DNA of 64,000 nt from Enterococcus pallens ATCC BAA-351 (lineage in GTDB: Bacteria; Bacillota; Bacilli; Lactobacillales; Enterococcaceae), in contig NZ_ASWD01000004.1 of assembly GCF_000407485.1 (NCBI RefSeq), forward strand, positions 394,788 to 458,787, given 5' to 3'. Position 1 is the stretch's first letter. Each line of letters begins with the position of its first letter. Of the stretch, positions 53,557-62,779 are shown in pieces. Below the pieces are notes generated by a model. The model saw only the letters and a list, made by a program, of their open reading frames with translations. It ran no database searches and was not told where the DNA came from. Position numbers and translations under genes: made by a program.

Positions 53557-53622
53557 TTCATTTTAACTTTTCGTCTTTTTCTCTTTTTCTCTTTTTCCCT
53601 ATTTATCTATTTCCCTATTTCC

Positions 53623-54087
53623 CTAATTTATCGTCTCTAACAATTGCTCTACTTCATCCATTTGTTTTCCTTGTTTTAACAAGTGCAAATTATGTTCATC
53701 CTGACATAATGCGATCAATCGCTGCAGCATGACTAGCTGTTGCTGAGGCTCCTTGATTGCCAACATGAAAACGAGCTCAACATCAACGTATTCTTGATTG
53801 CTGGCCATGATTTCGAAGGTCACCGGATGCTCTAGCACCCCCACCAAAAAGCCTTCCTTCTCTACATGATCTGAATCAGTATGAGGGATTGCGACGCTAA
53901 TGCCAGCAGTAGGCAGACCAGTCGGGAAATTCTTCTCCCGCTCAATCACAGCTGCCTGGTAGCTGTCCTTTACGAAGCCATGCTCATACAAGACATCACT
54001 CATTTTCTTCAGCAGCATTTCTTTGTCAGTTTCATCAAATTTACAATATAAGTACTTTTGCTTTTCATCACATAATATTTTTTTCAT
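53623..54087 (-). CDS. gatA: PTS IIA, galactitol/fructose-mannitol type
   Basis: 154 aa IIA domain with active-site His69 in GISVAIPHTDSDHV. Receives phosphate from HPr and passes it to GatB. Its ATG lies inside the 3' end of the PRD regulator gene (20-nt overlap) with only a weak ribosome site, so translation is probably coupled. Followed by the repeat pair, then gatC. Confidence 0.92.
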   Translation of the reverse strand: MKKILCDEKQKYLYCKFDETDKEMLLKKMSDVLYEHGFVKDSYQAAVIEREKNFPTGLPTAGISVAIPHTDSDHVEKEGFLVGVLEHPVTFEIMASNQEYVDVELVFMLAIKEPQQQLVMLQRLIALCQDEHNLHLLKQGKQMDEVEQLLETIN

Positions 54088-56245
54088 AAGAGAATCCCAT
54101 CACTTTGTCTTCCATTTTTTTTAGTTCAAGCATGATTTCTTCTGGCGTTTGGCAACGATCCATTCGTTCTAAAAAGTTTTCAGTTGCCAGTATTTCGGTA
54201 AAATAATATAAACAAGTGCCAATTGATTTTCCTTCTGGCAAACTAAAAGCGATTACATATTTCACTGGATCATTTTGCTTGTGGTTAAAACAAACCGCTT
54301 CTTTTACACGCAGGAAGCTAGCGCCAATTCTTCGGGCTCCCTGAGAGGCCTCCGCATGAGGAATCGCCACACCTGGCGAGATAACAATGTATGGATCATT
54401 TTCCTCGATGATATCGATCATACCGTCGATATATTCTGAGGTAATGTAGTGATCCTTTTGTAAAATTTCGCCTGCCTGACGTACCGCATCCTGCCAATCG
54501 GCCGCTGTTTGATCCAGCACGATATGATCCAAACGCAAGATTGAGGACAGTCGAACTACCTCTTGAGGATCTGATGTCATCTGCTCATTCAAGCGATAAA
54601 ATTGTTCCAAATCCCGCAGGAAATTTTCCTGGTTTTCTTCATCTACATACTTCTCAATTACCGGTAAAAAGCTTTGGATCAATTTTTCTTCCTTAGTAAT
54701 CAAATAATTCTGATCAATAAATTGCTGCGGCTTAATTTGATAAATTGCCTTTTGAATCGCTACAATATCTTCCTCCGTCAAAATCGGGTGAACCAAAACC
54801 ACGGGTGATTTTTTAAATTGCAAAGGTACCGTGGAAACAATCAGATCTTGATTTTCCGGCTGAATCTTCTGCAGCGTGTGAGAAGAATCCACAGAGACAA
54901 TTTCTAAGTGAGGAAAAGCCGCTAACAGCTTAACCTTGATTAACTGGGCCGTTCCACTGCCTGAGTTGCAAACCAAGCGAATCCGAATCGGTCCTTGAAA
55001 CGTAGAGTTGATCGTATTTTCCAGAATCGCCATGACATACATGACAATGAAAGACAATTCATCGTCGGTTACTTCTTTGCCTAAATACTCTTCAATCTTT
55101 TGCAGGTGCTTTTTCACTAGCGGAAAAATGTCGGTGTAGGAGTGATAAACTTCATCGTATAAAGCATTTTTCACACTGCTGTTTAATTTAATACGGTAAA
55201 TCAGTAGTTTAAGGTGATTTTCCAACAGTTCGAACAAATCGCTGTTCAAGTAATACTTAATGCCCAGCTCCTTAGTTAAGTTGAAAATAAACTCATTGAT
55301 CAAAATTTGCATTTCGATCGAGTCAATTTTGCGACTGTTGTTCTTAATGTAGCTCTTGCTGCGAAGAATCGAGACTAAATAATCTGTCTCTCCTTCATTA
55401 ATAGACATTGCATAATGCTCACTTAACTTCTTGCTAATTGCCTTGGCAAAGCCATATTTTGAGCTTTCCCTTAATCGATGCAGCTCGCTTGAATCCTCAA
55501 TCCGAAAGCCTAGCTGCAACCGCTCCAACATAATCAACAGGTAACAAACCACTTCCTGATAAGAAAAGTCCGATAGCTCCACGCCCTCTTGCTTTTCCAC
55601 CTCCAACAACAATTGCCCGACTTCACGGTAACGGGTCTGCTTATCAATGATATCCAGCAGCAGATTTTGAAAAATATTGCTTTCACTGCTAAAGGCATAA
55701 TCATAATCATTGTCAAACAATCCATTAAAGATAATTAGCTTGGTCATAGCAGTTCGAATTCTTTGCTCGTCACCCTTCACCTTGTAGCCTTTGCCGACTG
55801 CCGAGTATAGGGTAAGGTTATTGCGTTCAAACCACAGCTTCAGCTCTTCAATATCGCTAACCAGTGTATTGCGGCTGACCAACACGTATTCTGATAGATA
55901 ATACGTAGTTACATAATCTTTGCTGGTAACCAGCAGCAACGCTAAAATCGTTCGTCGTTCATCTTGAGATAAATGATAATCCTGAAATGAACCATACGTT
56001 TTCAGCAGTTCGTTTAGATCAACCTCCTTTGAAATCTGCAGATGTCCCACCTCATCGAATATGATGCGAGCATCGTTGTCCTTCTCCAATTGAAAATTGA
56101 TTTCCTTGATATCATTACGAATCGTTTGCTCGGAAACTTTGAATAAACTCGCGTAACTGTGCAACGTTTGCTTCTTCTCATGCAAAATATCCAATAAAAT
56201 TTTATTGATTCTTCGATTCACACCTATCACCTCTACACTTCCCAT
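54068..56245 (-). CDS. PRD-containing BglG/MtlR-type transcriptional activator
   Basis: 725 aa from ATG at 56245 with GGGGGA 7 nt upstream; the frame opens at 56269. Order: HTH_11 (INKILLDILHEKKQTLHSYASLFKVSEQTIRNDI), Mga-type HTH (YYLSEYVLVSRNTLVSDIEELKLW), two PRDs (~200-400, including FPLVKKHLQKIEEYLG), a Gat-type IIB-like segment (RLVCNSGSGTAQLIKVKL) and a C-terminal IIA domain with His in SPGVAIPHAEAS (~630). PTS phosphorylation would set its activity. First gene of the gat operon and its probable activator. Confidence 0.92.
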   Translation of the reverse strand: MGSVEVIGVNRRINKILLDILHEKKQTLHSYASLFKVSEQTIRNDIKEINFQLEKDNDARIIFDEVGHLQISKEVDLNELLKTYGSFQDYHLSQDERRTILALLLVTSKDYVTTYYLSEYVLVSRNTLVSDIEELKLWFERNNLTLYSAVGKGYKVKGDEQRIRTAMTKLIIFNGLFDNDYDYAFSSESNIFQNLLLDIIDKQTRYREVGQLLLEVEKQEGVELSDFSYQEVVCYLLIMLERLQLGFRIEDSSELHRLRESSKYGFAKAISKKLSEHYAMSINEGETDYLVSILRSKSYIKNNSRKIDSIEMQILINEFIFNLTKELGIKYYLNSDLFELLENHLKLLIYRIKLNSSVKNALYDEVYHSYTDIFPLVKKHLQKIEEYLGKEVTDDELSFIVMYVMAILENTINSTFQGPIRIRLVCNSGSGTAQLIKVKLLAAFPHLEIVSVDSSHTLQKIQPENQDLIVSTVPLQFKKSPVVLVHPILTEEDIVAIQKAIYQIKPQQFIDQNYLITKEEKLIQSFLPVIEKYVDEENQENFLRDLEQFYRLNEQMTSDPQEVVRLSSILRLDHIVLDQTAADWQDAVRQAGEILQKDHYITSEYIDGMIDIIEENDPYIVISPGVAIPHAEASQGARRIGASFLRVKEAVCFNHKQNDPVKYVIAFSLPEGKSIGTCLYYFTEILATENFLERMDRCQTPEEIMLELKKMEDKVMGFSYEKNIM

Positions 56246-56419
56246 TATATTTTCCCCCAGATAATTCACAAGACCAATCCTTTTTACTGCGCGTCCAAAA
56301 AAATTGTACTAGAACAATGATTGTCAAAAAAAGCCAGCCATGTTAGGCTGAAGGCATTGAATGATTCTTTCTATAGAATAACACATATCCCTCTACAATA
56401 AATTAAGGATGTTATTTAT

Positions 56420-57448
56420 ATGAAAGCATTGAGAAAAACAAAATCAGGCTATGGAAACATGGAAATCATTGATTTAAATGAACTATCCCCTACTAAAGGG
56501 GAGCTGAAAATTCGGGTGCTCGCCACGGGTATCTGCGGATCAGACATCCATGCTTTAAAAGGAGAATATAACAAACAAATCCCTTTGACTTTAGGACACG
56601 AGTTTGTTGGAGAAGTAGTGGAAATCGGAGAAGGTGTAACAGGAATAGTACAGGGAGATCGGGTCGTAAGTGAAACAACCTTTGAAGTTTGTGAAAAATG
56701 TGAGTACTGTTTAAACGAAGAATACAACCTTTGCAGCCAACGAAAAGGCATCGGGACTCAAGTAGACGGCAGCTTTGCCGAATACGTCATTGTGAAAGCT
56801 GCTCGCTGCCACTTAGTACCGCCGGAGATTGATACCAAGGTGGCTGCAATGATGGAACCTTTGGCCTGCTGCATCCATGCGGTGATGGAGAAATCTACTA
56901 TTGTTCCCGGCGAAAAGATTGCTGTGTTTGGCCCTGGACCGATTGGGATGCTACTAGCTGCTGTGTTGGTTTCTTTAGATGCCGAGGTCTTTCTCATTGG
57001 TATTACTAAGGATCAAAAACGTCTCAGCTTGGCTTCACAAATAGGCGTTCAGCACATTATTGATAGTCAGCAGCAAGATCTGGAAGACTACATCAATCAA
57101 CACACCGATAATCATGGGGTGGATCAAGTCTTTGAATGCTCTGGCAGTCCGATTGCTGTTTTACAGGCAATGAAAATTCTGAAGAAAAAGGGTCGCTTAA
57201 TTCAGGAAGGGCTATTTGCCAAAGATATGAACGAAATCAATATGAGTCTGTTGATTCATAAAGAGCTTGAGTATATCGGCTCTCGTACCCAGAAGCCAAC
57301 CTCCTGGAAGCAGTCGCTGGCTTGGCTTCAGGAGAAACAAGTCGATCTTACACCAATTGTGACTAAGACCTTGCCGTTGGATCAATGGGAGGAAGCCTTC
57401 CAGCTAGCGATGAATGGCGAGGAATTGAAGGTGTTGATGATCCCTTAG
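56420..57448 (+). CDS. Zinc-dependent medium-chain dehydrogenase (polyol-phosphate type)
   Basis: 342 aa. Catalytic zinc ligands Cys39 (GICGSD), His60-Glu61 (LGHEF) and a structural zinc set Cys91, 94, 97, 105. Rossmann motif VFGPGPIGMLLAA. AAGGA lies 10 nt before the ATG. It is divergent from the PRD regulator, 174 bp away, so shared control with gat is likely. It probably oxidises a hexitol or pentitol phosphate, as galactitol-1-phosphate 5-dehydrogenase does; substrate unproven. Confidence 0.88.
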   Translation: MKALRKTKSGYGNMEIIDLNELSPTKGELKIRVLATGICGSDIHALKGEYNKQIPLTLGHEFVGEVVEIGEGVTGIVQGDRVVSETTFEVCEKCEYCLNEEYNLCSQRKGIGTQVDGSFAEYVIVKAARCHLVPPEIDTKVAAMMEPLACCIHAVMEKSTIVPGEKIAVFGPGPIGMLLAAVLVSLDAEVFLIGITKDQKRLSLASQIGVQHIIDSQQQDLEDYINQHTDNHGVDQVFECSGSPIAVLQAMKILKKKGRLIQEGLFAKDMNEINMSLLIHKELEYIGSRTQKPTSWKQSLAWLQEKQVDLTPIVTKTLPLDQWEEAFQLAMNGEELKVLMIP

Positions 57449-57477
57449 GAGGAGCATCAATAGAGAATAATGACTTT

Positions 57478-57506
57478 CAGGCCACCTACTACTTGTAGGT
57501 GGCCTG
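57478..57506 (+). terminator. Stem-loop after the zinc dehydrogenase
   Basis: CAGGCCACCTAC (57478-57489) and GTAGGTGGCCTG (57495-57506) form a perfect 12-bp hairpin. The trailing T-run is weak. Confidence 0.65.
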
Positions 57507-57623
57507 CTCTATGTCCTGATTTGTGCATCTACGTAATTTCAAACTTAGTTTACAATCCTTGGTTTCAACGGTATCCTTTTTCTAAAGAAACGATTATGTA
57601 GATAACTGGAGAGGATGACTTTG

Positions 57624-57887
57624 ATGACTTAAAAAACAGTAACTGCCCAAGTGGCACAGCATAAGCTGGAACAGCTTATGCAAGAAGTAAATGAAAACGA
57701 CACGCTTGTTGAAATTATTGATGAATCTGCTGGCAACAATGCCGTTTTAGTAAGTTTAGCTGATTGGAATTCTATTCAAGAAACCTTATTCCTTAGTCAA
57801 ACCGGAACTCTGAATACCGTTAAAGCTCGCGAGAAGGATGACAGTGGATCTACTGCTGTCGATGATATTGATTGGGAAGCTTTATAG
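57624..57887 (+). pseudogene. YefM/Phd-like antitoxin relic with stop at codon 3
   Basis: A proper ribosome site (GGAGAGGA, 8 nt) precedes ATG at 57624, but the frame reads ATG-ACT-TAA, then continues open as KTVTAQVAQHKLEQLMQEVNEN and LVSLADWNSIQETLFL to 57887. This is the usual N-terminus of YefM-type antitoxins; the remainder, ending DSGSTAVDDIDWEAL, also fits. Translation could restart only at GTG 57651 (78 aa) without a ribosome site. No RelE/YoeB toxin follows: a terminator comes next. An orphan decaying antitoxin is the best reading. Confidence 0.7.
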
Positions 57888-57916
57888 CGAGGCCTTTCAA
57901 CCAAGCTGAAAGGCAA

Positions 57917-57948
57917 AAAATACCCATTCGAAATGAGTATTTTTGCGA
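57917..57948. terminator. Bidirectional terminator
   Basis: AAAAATACCCATT and AAATGAGTATTTTT pair around a short CG loop. It lies between the antitoxin relic and the convergent WYL gene. Confidence 0.75.
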
Positions 57949-57965
57949 AAAAGATGCCCATCATT

Positions 57966-58898
57966 TTAATCCCTATACAACTCACCCATCTCCTGTACTC
58001 GTCGCCGCATCCCCTCTCGAATATGCTTTGGCTCTAAACACTCGCATTTATTCCCAAAACTGAGCAGAATACTGTAGCTGTAGTCATTTTCGATAAATGG
58101 GAAACGAGCGATATAATACTCTTTGCCGTCTGGTGAAAAGTTTTCGTAAGCACAATATTCAAGTACCTGATCCATCACAGATCGATGAACACGCAGCGTA
58201 ATTTCCACCTGCATCGTGGCCAAAACATCATTAAATTCCAGCTGAGGCTTTTGATACTCTCGTGGAACGAAGGTTTTCCCCAACAATTGCAGGTTCGTCA
58301 TGCGGGTTAGCTTGAACAACCGGTAATCCTTTCGTTCGAGACAATACCCCTGCCAGTACCAATGTCCCCCCTTCAAGACTAGCTGATAAGGTTCGACGAT
58401 TCGACTGGTTTTATTGCCGTGGCTGTCAGCATAATCAAAGGAAAGCAGCTGATTTTTCAGCAAAGCTGTCTGGATCGTTTCTAAATAAGGCTGAATAGTG
58501 CGATTACCGATCCACGGACTCATATCAATATGCAGCTGACTAGCCTTTACTTCAATGTCTTTTGCTCGGTCGGCAGGCATAAAGCTCTTTACCTTGGCCA
58601 TTGCATTTACCAAGTCGTTCCCTTGCACCAAATTTGAAACACTAGAAAGTCCCATCAAAATGGCTGAAAGATCTGTCGAGGAAAATACTTTTTTATCCAT
58701 CTTATAATTCGGCAAAATCTCAAAGCCCCCACCAACGCCTGGAGTTGAGCGAATTGGAATCCCCGCCAGGTTGATGGAATCGATGTCACGATAAATGGTT
58801 CGCGGCGACACTTCAAACATTTCTGCCAGCTCCTGGCCAGCTACCCGCTCTTTATCCAGCAAAATCATAATAATACTAACCAGCCGATCAACCTTCAT
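57966..58898 (-). CDS. YafY-type HTH/WYL-domain transcriptional regulator
   Basis: 310 aa. N-terminal HTH_11 (RLVSIIMILLDKERVAGQELAEMFEVSPRTIYRDIDSINLAGIPI) and a WYL domain (LLSFDYADSHGNKTSRIVEPYQLVLKGGHWYWQGYCLERKDYRLFKLTRM) plus WCX end. GGAGGG lies upstream. Divergent from the DJ-1-like gene across 110 bp that holds an 8-bp-arm inverted repeat. Its likely target is that neighbour. Ligand unknown. Confidence 0.88.
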   Translation of the reverse strand: MKVDRLVSIIMILLDKERVAGQELAEMFEVSPRTIYRDIDSINLAGIPIRSTPGVGGGFEILPNYKMDKKVFSSTDLSAILMGLSSVSNLVQGNDLVNAMAKVKSFMPADRAKDIEVKASQLHIDMSPWIGNRTIQPYLETIQTALLKNQLLSFDYADSHGNKTSRIVEPYQLVLKGGHWYWQGYCLERKDYRLFKLTRMTNLQLLGKTFVPREYQKPQLEFNDVLATMQVEITLRVHRSVMDQVLEYCAYENFSPDGKEYYIARFPFIENDYSYSILLSFGNKCECLEPKHIREGMRRRVQEMGELYRD

Positions 58899-58937
58899 TT
58901 AAGGACCGCCCTCCGCAATTTCTTTTTCCCATTGTAG

Positions 58938-58965
58938 AATTGTTGCCATACAGGTGTCAACAATT
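58938..58965. promoter_or_regulatory. Inverted repeat in the WYL/DJ-1 divergent promoter
   Basis: AATTGTTG (58938-58945) and CAACAATT (58958-58965) are perfect arms 12 bp apart, between the divergent starts. Candidate operator for the WYL regulator. Confidence 0.5.
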
Positions 58966-59008
58966 GCCACGTATACTAAGGGTATAAATAAGAAAACGGA
59001 GGAACATT

Positions 59009-59644
59009 ATGACTACCATTTATGTTTATATTCTTGATACTTTCGCTGACTGGGAATTGGGGCAGGTGACTGCCGAGCTGAATTCTGGCCGTTTTTTCAA
59101 AAAAGATGCACAATCTGTATCTGTCAAAACAGTGGGCGGCTCTAAAGAACCAATCAAATCAATGGGCGGTATGACAATCGTGCCGGATTGCTTAATCGAT
59201 GACATTATTGTGGGGGAAGACAGCGTACTGCTGCTGCCGGGAGCAGATACGTGGAGTGAGCCAAAACATGGGGCGATTATCGAAAAAGCCAGCGTACTGC
59301 TCTCTTTAGGTGCTGCAGTCGGTGCCATCTGCGGGGCTACAGTTGCTCTTGCTAATGCTGGATTGTTGGACAATCGTCCCCACACCAGTAATGGCCCAGG
59401 TTTTCTTGAAATGTTTGTTCCTAATTATAAGGGACAAGAATTCTATGTAGATCAACCCTCTACAGCAGACGACAACCTAATTACCGCAAGCTCTACTGGC
59501 AGCTTGTTGTGGGCGAAACAAATTATTCAGCAGTTGGATGTTTTTCAACCAGATACCTTAGAAGCTTGGTATGACTATTTCAGCACTGGCAAGTCGGAGC
59601 ATTTTTACGCGCTGATGCAGACGTTGCCTTCACAGGAACAGTAA
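59009..59644 (+). CDS. DJ-1/PfpI-family protein (type 1 glutamine amidotransferase-like)
   Basis: 211 aa. The nucleophile elbow VGAICGATVALANAGLLD holds the reactive Cys, and the early acidic residue is in DTFADWELGQVTAEL. Members include chaperone/deglycase-like and protease-like proteins; this one is closest to the YdeA-like intracellular group. CGGAGG precedes the ATG. Divergent from the WYL regulator. Confidence 0.85.
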   Translation: MTTIYVYILDTFADWELGQVTAELNSGRFFKKDAQSVSVKTVGGSKEPIKSMGGMTIVPDCLIDDIIVGEDSVLLLPGADTWSEPKHGAIIEKASVLLSLGAAVGAICGATVALANAGLLDNRPHTSNGPGFLEMFVPNYKGQEFYVDQPSTADDNLITASSTGSLLWAKQIIQQLDVFQPDTLEAWYDYFSTGKSEHFYALMQTLPSQEQ

Positions 59645-59689
59645 TCCACGCAAAAAATCCCCATCACTGTGGGGAGCTCAAACGATAGA

Positions 59690-59724
59690 CAAATAGGAAT
59701 CGGGAGAGCCCTGATTCCTATTTG
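59690..59724. terminator. Stem-loop between convergent genes
   Basis: CAAATAGGAATC (59690-59701) and GATTCCTATTTG (59713-59724) pair perfectly; a smaller TCCCCA/TGGGGA hairpin precedes it. The T-content after it is moderate on the plus strand. Confidence 0.65.
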
Positions 59725-59751
59725 CGTTGTTTCTATTTTTACTAGATTCAC

Positions 59752-62433
59752 TTACCCTTCAACATCGGCAGTCTTGCCAACCCTGGCTGGATCTTTTTGC
59801 ACCCTTAACAGAATCAGCTTAGTGATTTCCATTAAAAGTACTGCTGACAAAGCTAACACCATACTCAAGCCAACATGACTTAACGTAAAGCTGTCTGGAA
59901 TAGCAAAGACTTCACGTACACCAGGAATCAGCGTAATGCTATACAACGCACCACACACGACAATCGCTAACCAAACCAGTTTGTTTTCTAAGAAACCAGC
60001 TTGCCATGAAGTCTGGGTGTTGGAGCGTGCTGGCAAGGTCTGCAAGGTCCGACTCCAAATCAAGGTAGAGAAGGCCATAGCAACACCAATACCTGCTGAC
60101 TCCTGCATGCCTAGCCACTGGGCAAAAATTACAGCCGCTGCAATCAGAATCCCACGATACGTTACTGAGCTTAAGGTCTTCCCAGTGAAAATCCCTTGAT
60201 CAGGATCGCGCGGTGCCCGCTGCATAATGGTCGGCTCCGGTTTCTCTGTTCCTAAAGCAATCGCTGGCAGCGAATCATTCACTAGGTTGATGAACAACAG
60301 CTGCAGGGCGGTAAACGGATTGTTCCAGCCCATAACTAAGGCAAATACAATCGCAATAATCGCTCCTAAGTTACCAGCAAACAAGTAGGCAATCGCCTTC
60401 TTGATGTTGTCATAAACGTTACGGCCAACCTTTACCGCACTAATAATTGAAGCAAAGTTGTCATCGGTTAAGACCATTGCCGCAGCATCCTTCGCTACAT
60501 CCGTCCCGGTACCCATCGCAATCCCAATATCGGCTTGCTTTAGGGCGGGGGCATCATTCACACCGTCACCCGTCATAGCCGAAATCTTGCCTTTGCTTTG
60601 CCATGCACGGATAATTCGGATTTTATTTTCCGGCGAAACCCGCGCGTAAACCGTAATTTTTTCCAAGCGTTCCTTTAATTCTAACTCACTTAATTGATCC
60701 AGTTCAGTTCCCGTTAACGCCTGATCCCCCTCAGCGAATATGCCGATTTCTTTAGCAATCGCTACAGCGGTTGTTTTGTGGTCACCAGTGATCATCACGG
60801 TTTTCATGCCGGCATTTCTAGCATCACTAACAGCCTGGAATACTTCCTCACGGGGAGGATCAATCATCGCCAGCAATCCAACGAAAACCAGCGCTTCTTC
60901 ATCTTCAAATTCTAAATCCCGATCAGCCAATGATTTGTAGGCAAAGGCCAAAACTCGCAACGCCCGCTCTGAGAAAGCCTCGTTTTGCTGCTGAATACGC
61001 TGCTTATGCTCCTCTGTCATAGGAACTACTTCACCATCCAGCAAAATGTGGCTGCTGCGGTTAATCACGATATCTGGTCCACCCTTGGTTAACAGCAATT
61101 TCTCACCATCAATCTCGTGCTGGGTAGACATTAATTTTCGATCCGAGTCAAATGGCAGCTCATTAAGCCTTGGGTATTTTTGGCGAATTTTTTTATAAGG
61201 TTGTTCTTGCTTATTACTAAAATCAATCAAGGCAACCTCAGTCGGGTCACCAAGCTTGGCTCCATCTTCAGCAATCGCCGCATCATTAGCTAAGACACTG
61301 ATCTCAACTAAGCGCCGTTCATCCTTGGTCCAGCTGTCGGGTGTCTTTGAGAACTCCCCGCTTTGACCATTTGGTAAAAAGTAATCCACCACTGTCATAC
61401 GGTTTTGGGTCAATGTACCTGTTTTATCAGTACAGATGACACTAGTCGAACCTAACGTTTCAACGGCCGGCAGCTTACGAATAATCGCATGCTCGCGAGC
61501 CATTTTCTTGGTTCCTAAGGATAAAACAATCGTTACAATTGACTGCAAAGCTTCCGGAATCGCCGCCACAGCCACCGCAATGGCAAACATAAAGGCGTTC
61601 ACCAGATCAGCTGTTAAATCTCCTGAACCATCTCCCATAAAAATTCGAGCTACCTGTACACCTAAGATAATCAGGGACAAGCCTAAAATCGCCAAACTCA
61701 GCTTCTTGCTGAAGCGATCCAAGCCGCGCTGCAATGGTGTTTTCTGTTCAACCGTGGTTTCCAGCAAGCCAGCCACTTCACCAATCGCCGTGTTGTTACC
61801 AGTTGCCGTTACTACAAATCTTCCACGACCATACGTCACAATTGTTCCACTGTAGACCATGTTCAAGCGGTCGCCAATTGGAACAGCGGCATCAATCAGC
61901 TGGACTTCTTTTTCTGCCGGTGTTGATTCCCCCGTAAGCATGCCCTCATCTATTTTCAATGACCCTTCTTCCAGTAAACGGCCATCCGCTGGGACATAAT
62001 CTCCAGCCTCCAACAGGACAATATCCCCCACAACTAGGTCTTTAGCTAAGATCGACTGCTCCGCACCATCACGAACCACATTGGCATCCGGTGCTGATAG
62101 ATTCTTCAAGGCTGCCAGTGAGCCTTCTGCCTTCTTGGTTTGAACCACACTAACCACCGAATTCAGGAGTAATACTGCAAAAATTACGATTGACTCAACA
62201 TAAGCACCCATGATCATCTGCACCGCAGCCACGATGACCAATACAATAACCATCGCATCCTTAAAGGTTTCCAGGAATAGCTTGAAGCTAGATTTTCGCG
62301 GTGCCTCCTTCAGCTGATTCGGACCATTCTCTGATAATCGCTGCTGCGCTTCTGAGGTGGTTAAGCCTTGTTCAGAGGTTTGATTTTCAGTTAATACATC
62401 ACTTAATTTTTTTTGATAAATTTCTTGTGCCAA
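59752..62433 (-). CDS. P-type cation ATPase (Ca2+/Mn2+ type), Mn-riboswitch controlled
   Basis: 893 aa with a TTG start at 62433, 8 nt after GGGAG; no ATG fits. P2A-type ATPase order: N-terminal cation ATPase domain, actuator TGES (EGMLTGESTPAE), TM4 AAIPEAL, phosphorylation DKTGTLT (~335), KGGPD nucleotide site, hinge TGDGVNDAPALK (~620) and TM6 NLVNDSLPAIALG. Sequence alone suggests a Ca2+ pump of the PMR1/LMCA1 kind, but the upstream Mn2+ riboswitch argues for Mn2+ efflux, as reported for related lactococcal and pneumococcal genes. Confidence 0.92.
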   Translation of the reverse strand: MAQEIYQKKLSDVLTENQTSEQGLTTSEAQQRLSENGPNQLKEAPRKSSFKLFLETFKDAMVIVLVIVAAVQMIMGAYVESIVIFAVLLLNSVVSVVQTKKAEGSLAALKNLSAPDANVVRDGAEQSILAKDLVVGDIVLLEAGDYVPADGRLLEEGSLKIDEGMLTGESTPAEKEVQLIDAAVPIGDRLNMVYSGTIVTYGRGRFVVTATGNNTAIGEVAGLLETTVEQKTPLQRGLDRFSKKLSLAILGLSLIILGVQVARIFMGDGSGDLTADLVNAFMFAIAVAVAAIPEALQSIVTIVLSLGTKKMAREHAIIRKLPAVETLGSTSVICTDKTGTLTQNRMTVVDYFLPNGQSGEFSKTPDSWTKDERRLVEISVLANDAAIAEDGAKLGDPTEVALIDFSNKQEQPYKKIRQKYPRLNELPFDSDRKLMSTQHEIDGEKLLLTKGGPDIVINRSSHILLDGEVVPMTEEHKQRIQQQNEAFSERALRVLAFAYKSLADRDLEFEDEEALVFVGLLAMIDPPREEVFQAVSDARNAGMKTVMITGDHKTTAVAIAKEIGIFAEGDQALTGTELDQLSELELKERLEKITVYARVSPENKIRIIRAWQSKGKISAMTGDGVNDAPALKQADIGIAMGTGTDVAKDAAAMVLTDDNFASIISAVKVGRNVYDNIKKAIAYLFAGNLGAIIAIVFALVMGWNNPFTALQLLFINLVNDSLPAIALGTEKPEPTIMQRAPRDPDQGIFTGKTLSSVTYRGILIAAAVIFAQWLGMQESAGIGVAMAFSTLIWSRTLQTLPARSNTQTSWQAGFLENKLVWLAIVVCGALYSITLIPGVREVFAIPDSFTLSHVGLSMVLALSAVLLMEITKLILLRVQKDPARVGKTADVEG

Positions 62434-62471
62434 TCACGATGCTCCCTTAATTTTTTTCAGTAATCTCCTTA

Positions 62472-62515
62472 TAAAAAAAATGAGACCTAAGACAAGCGAA
62501 CTTGTCTTAGGTCTC
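62472..62515 (-). terminator. Attenuator of the P-type ATPase gene
   Basis: GAGACCTAAGACAAG (62482-62496) and CTTGTCTTAGGTCTC (62501-62515) form a perfect 15-bp stem followed by T8 on the minus strand. One arm contains the GAGACC of the riboswitch, so aptamer and terminator are mutually exclusive. Confidence 0.9.
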
Positions 62516-62602
62516 ACCATTTAAAATAATACCAGAAAGCCTTGCGACTAACTTACTGTTGGCATTATTACAACTTCTGTTGTTGGTTACTCCCCTAAGG
62601 AA
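62505..62602 (-). promoter_or_regulatory. yybP-ykoY manganese riboswitch
   Basis: The minus strand shows the two invariant blocks of this class: AGGGGAGTAAC at the 5' side (~62590-62600) and GGTGAGACCT at the 3' side, with a variable stem between. It precedes the ATPase gene and is overlapped by the attenuator. Mn2+ binding would favour read-through. Confidence 0.85.
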
Positions 62603-62779
62603 TAATCTTACTGTATATTCATCATAGCGGATACCACAGGACTTCACCATATTTATGCTTAAGGGTAAAGAAAAGTATAAGGGCTTCCATCTACACCGAT
62701 ATACAAGGAAATTAAAATTTCATTCTGCTATTAGTAACTTTTATAAATAGCCAAACGTGTCACTAACAACTACTACTCA
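62603..62779. other. Intergenic region upstream of the Mn riboswitch
   Basis: Presumed promoter region for the ATPase transcript (a TATGAT -10-like hexamer occurs near 62625 on the minus strand). It also separates the truncated nuclease gene. No ORF seen. Confidence 0.35.
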
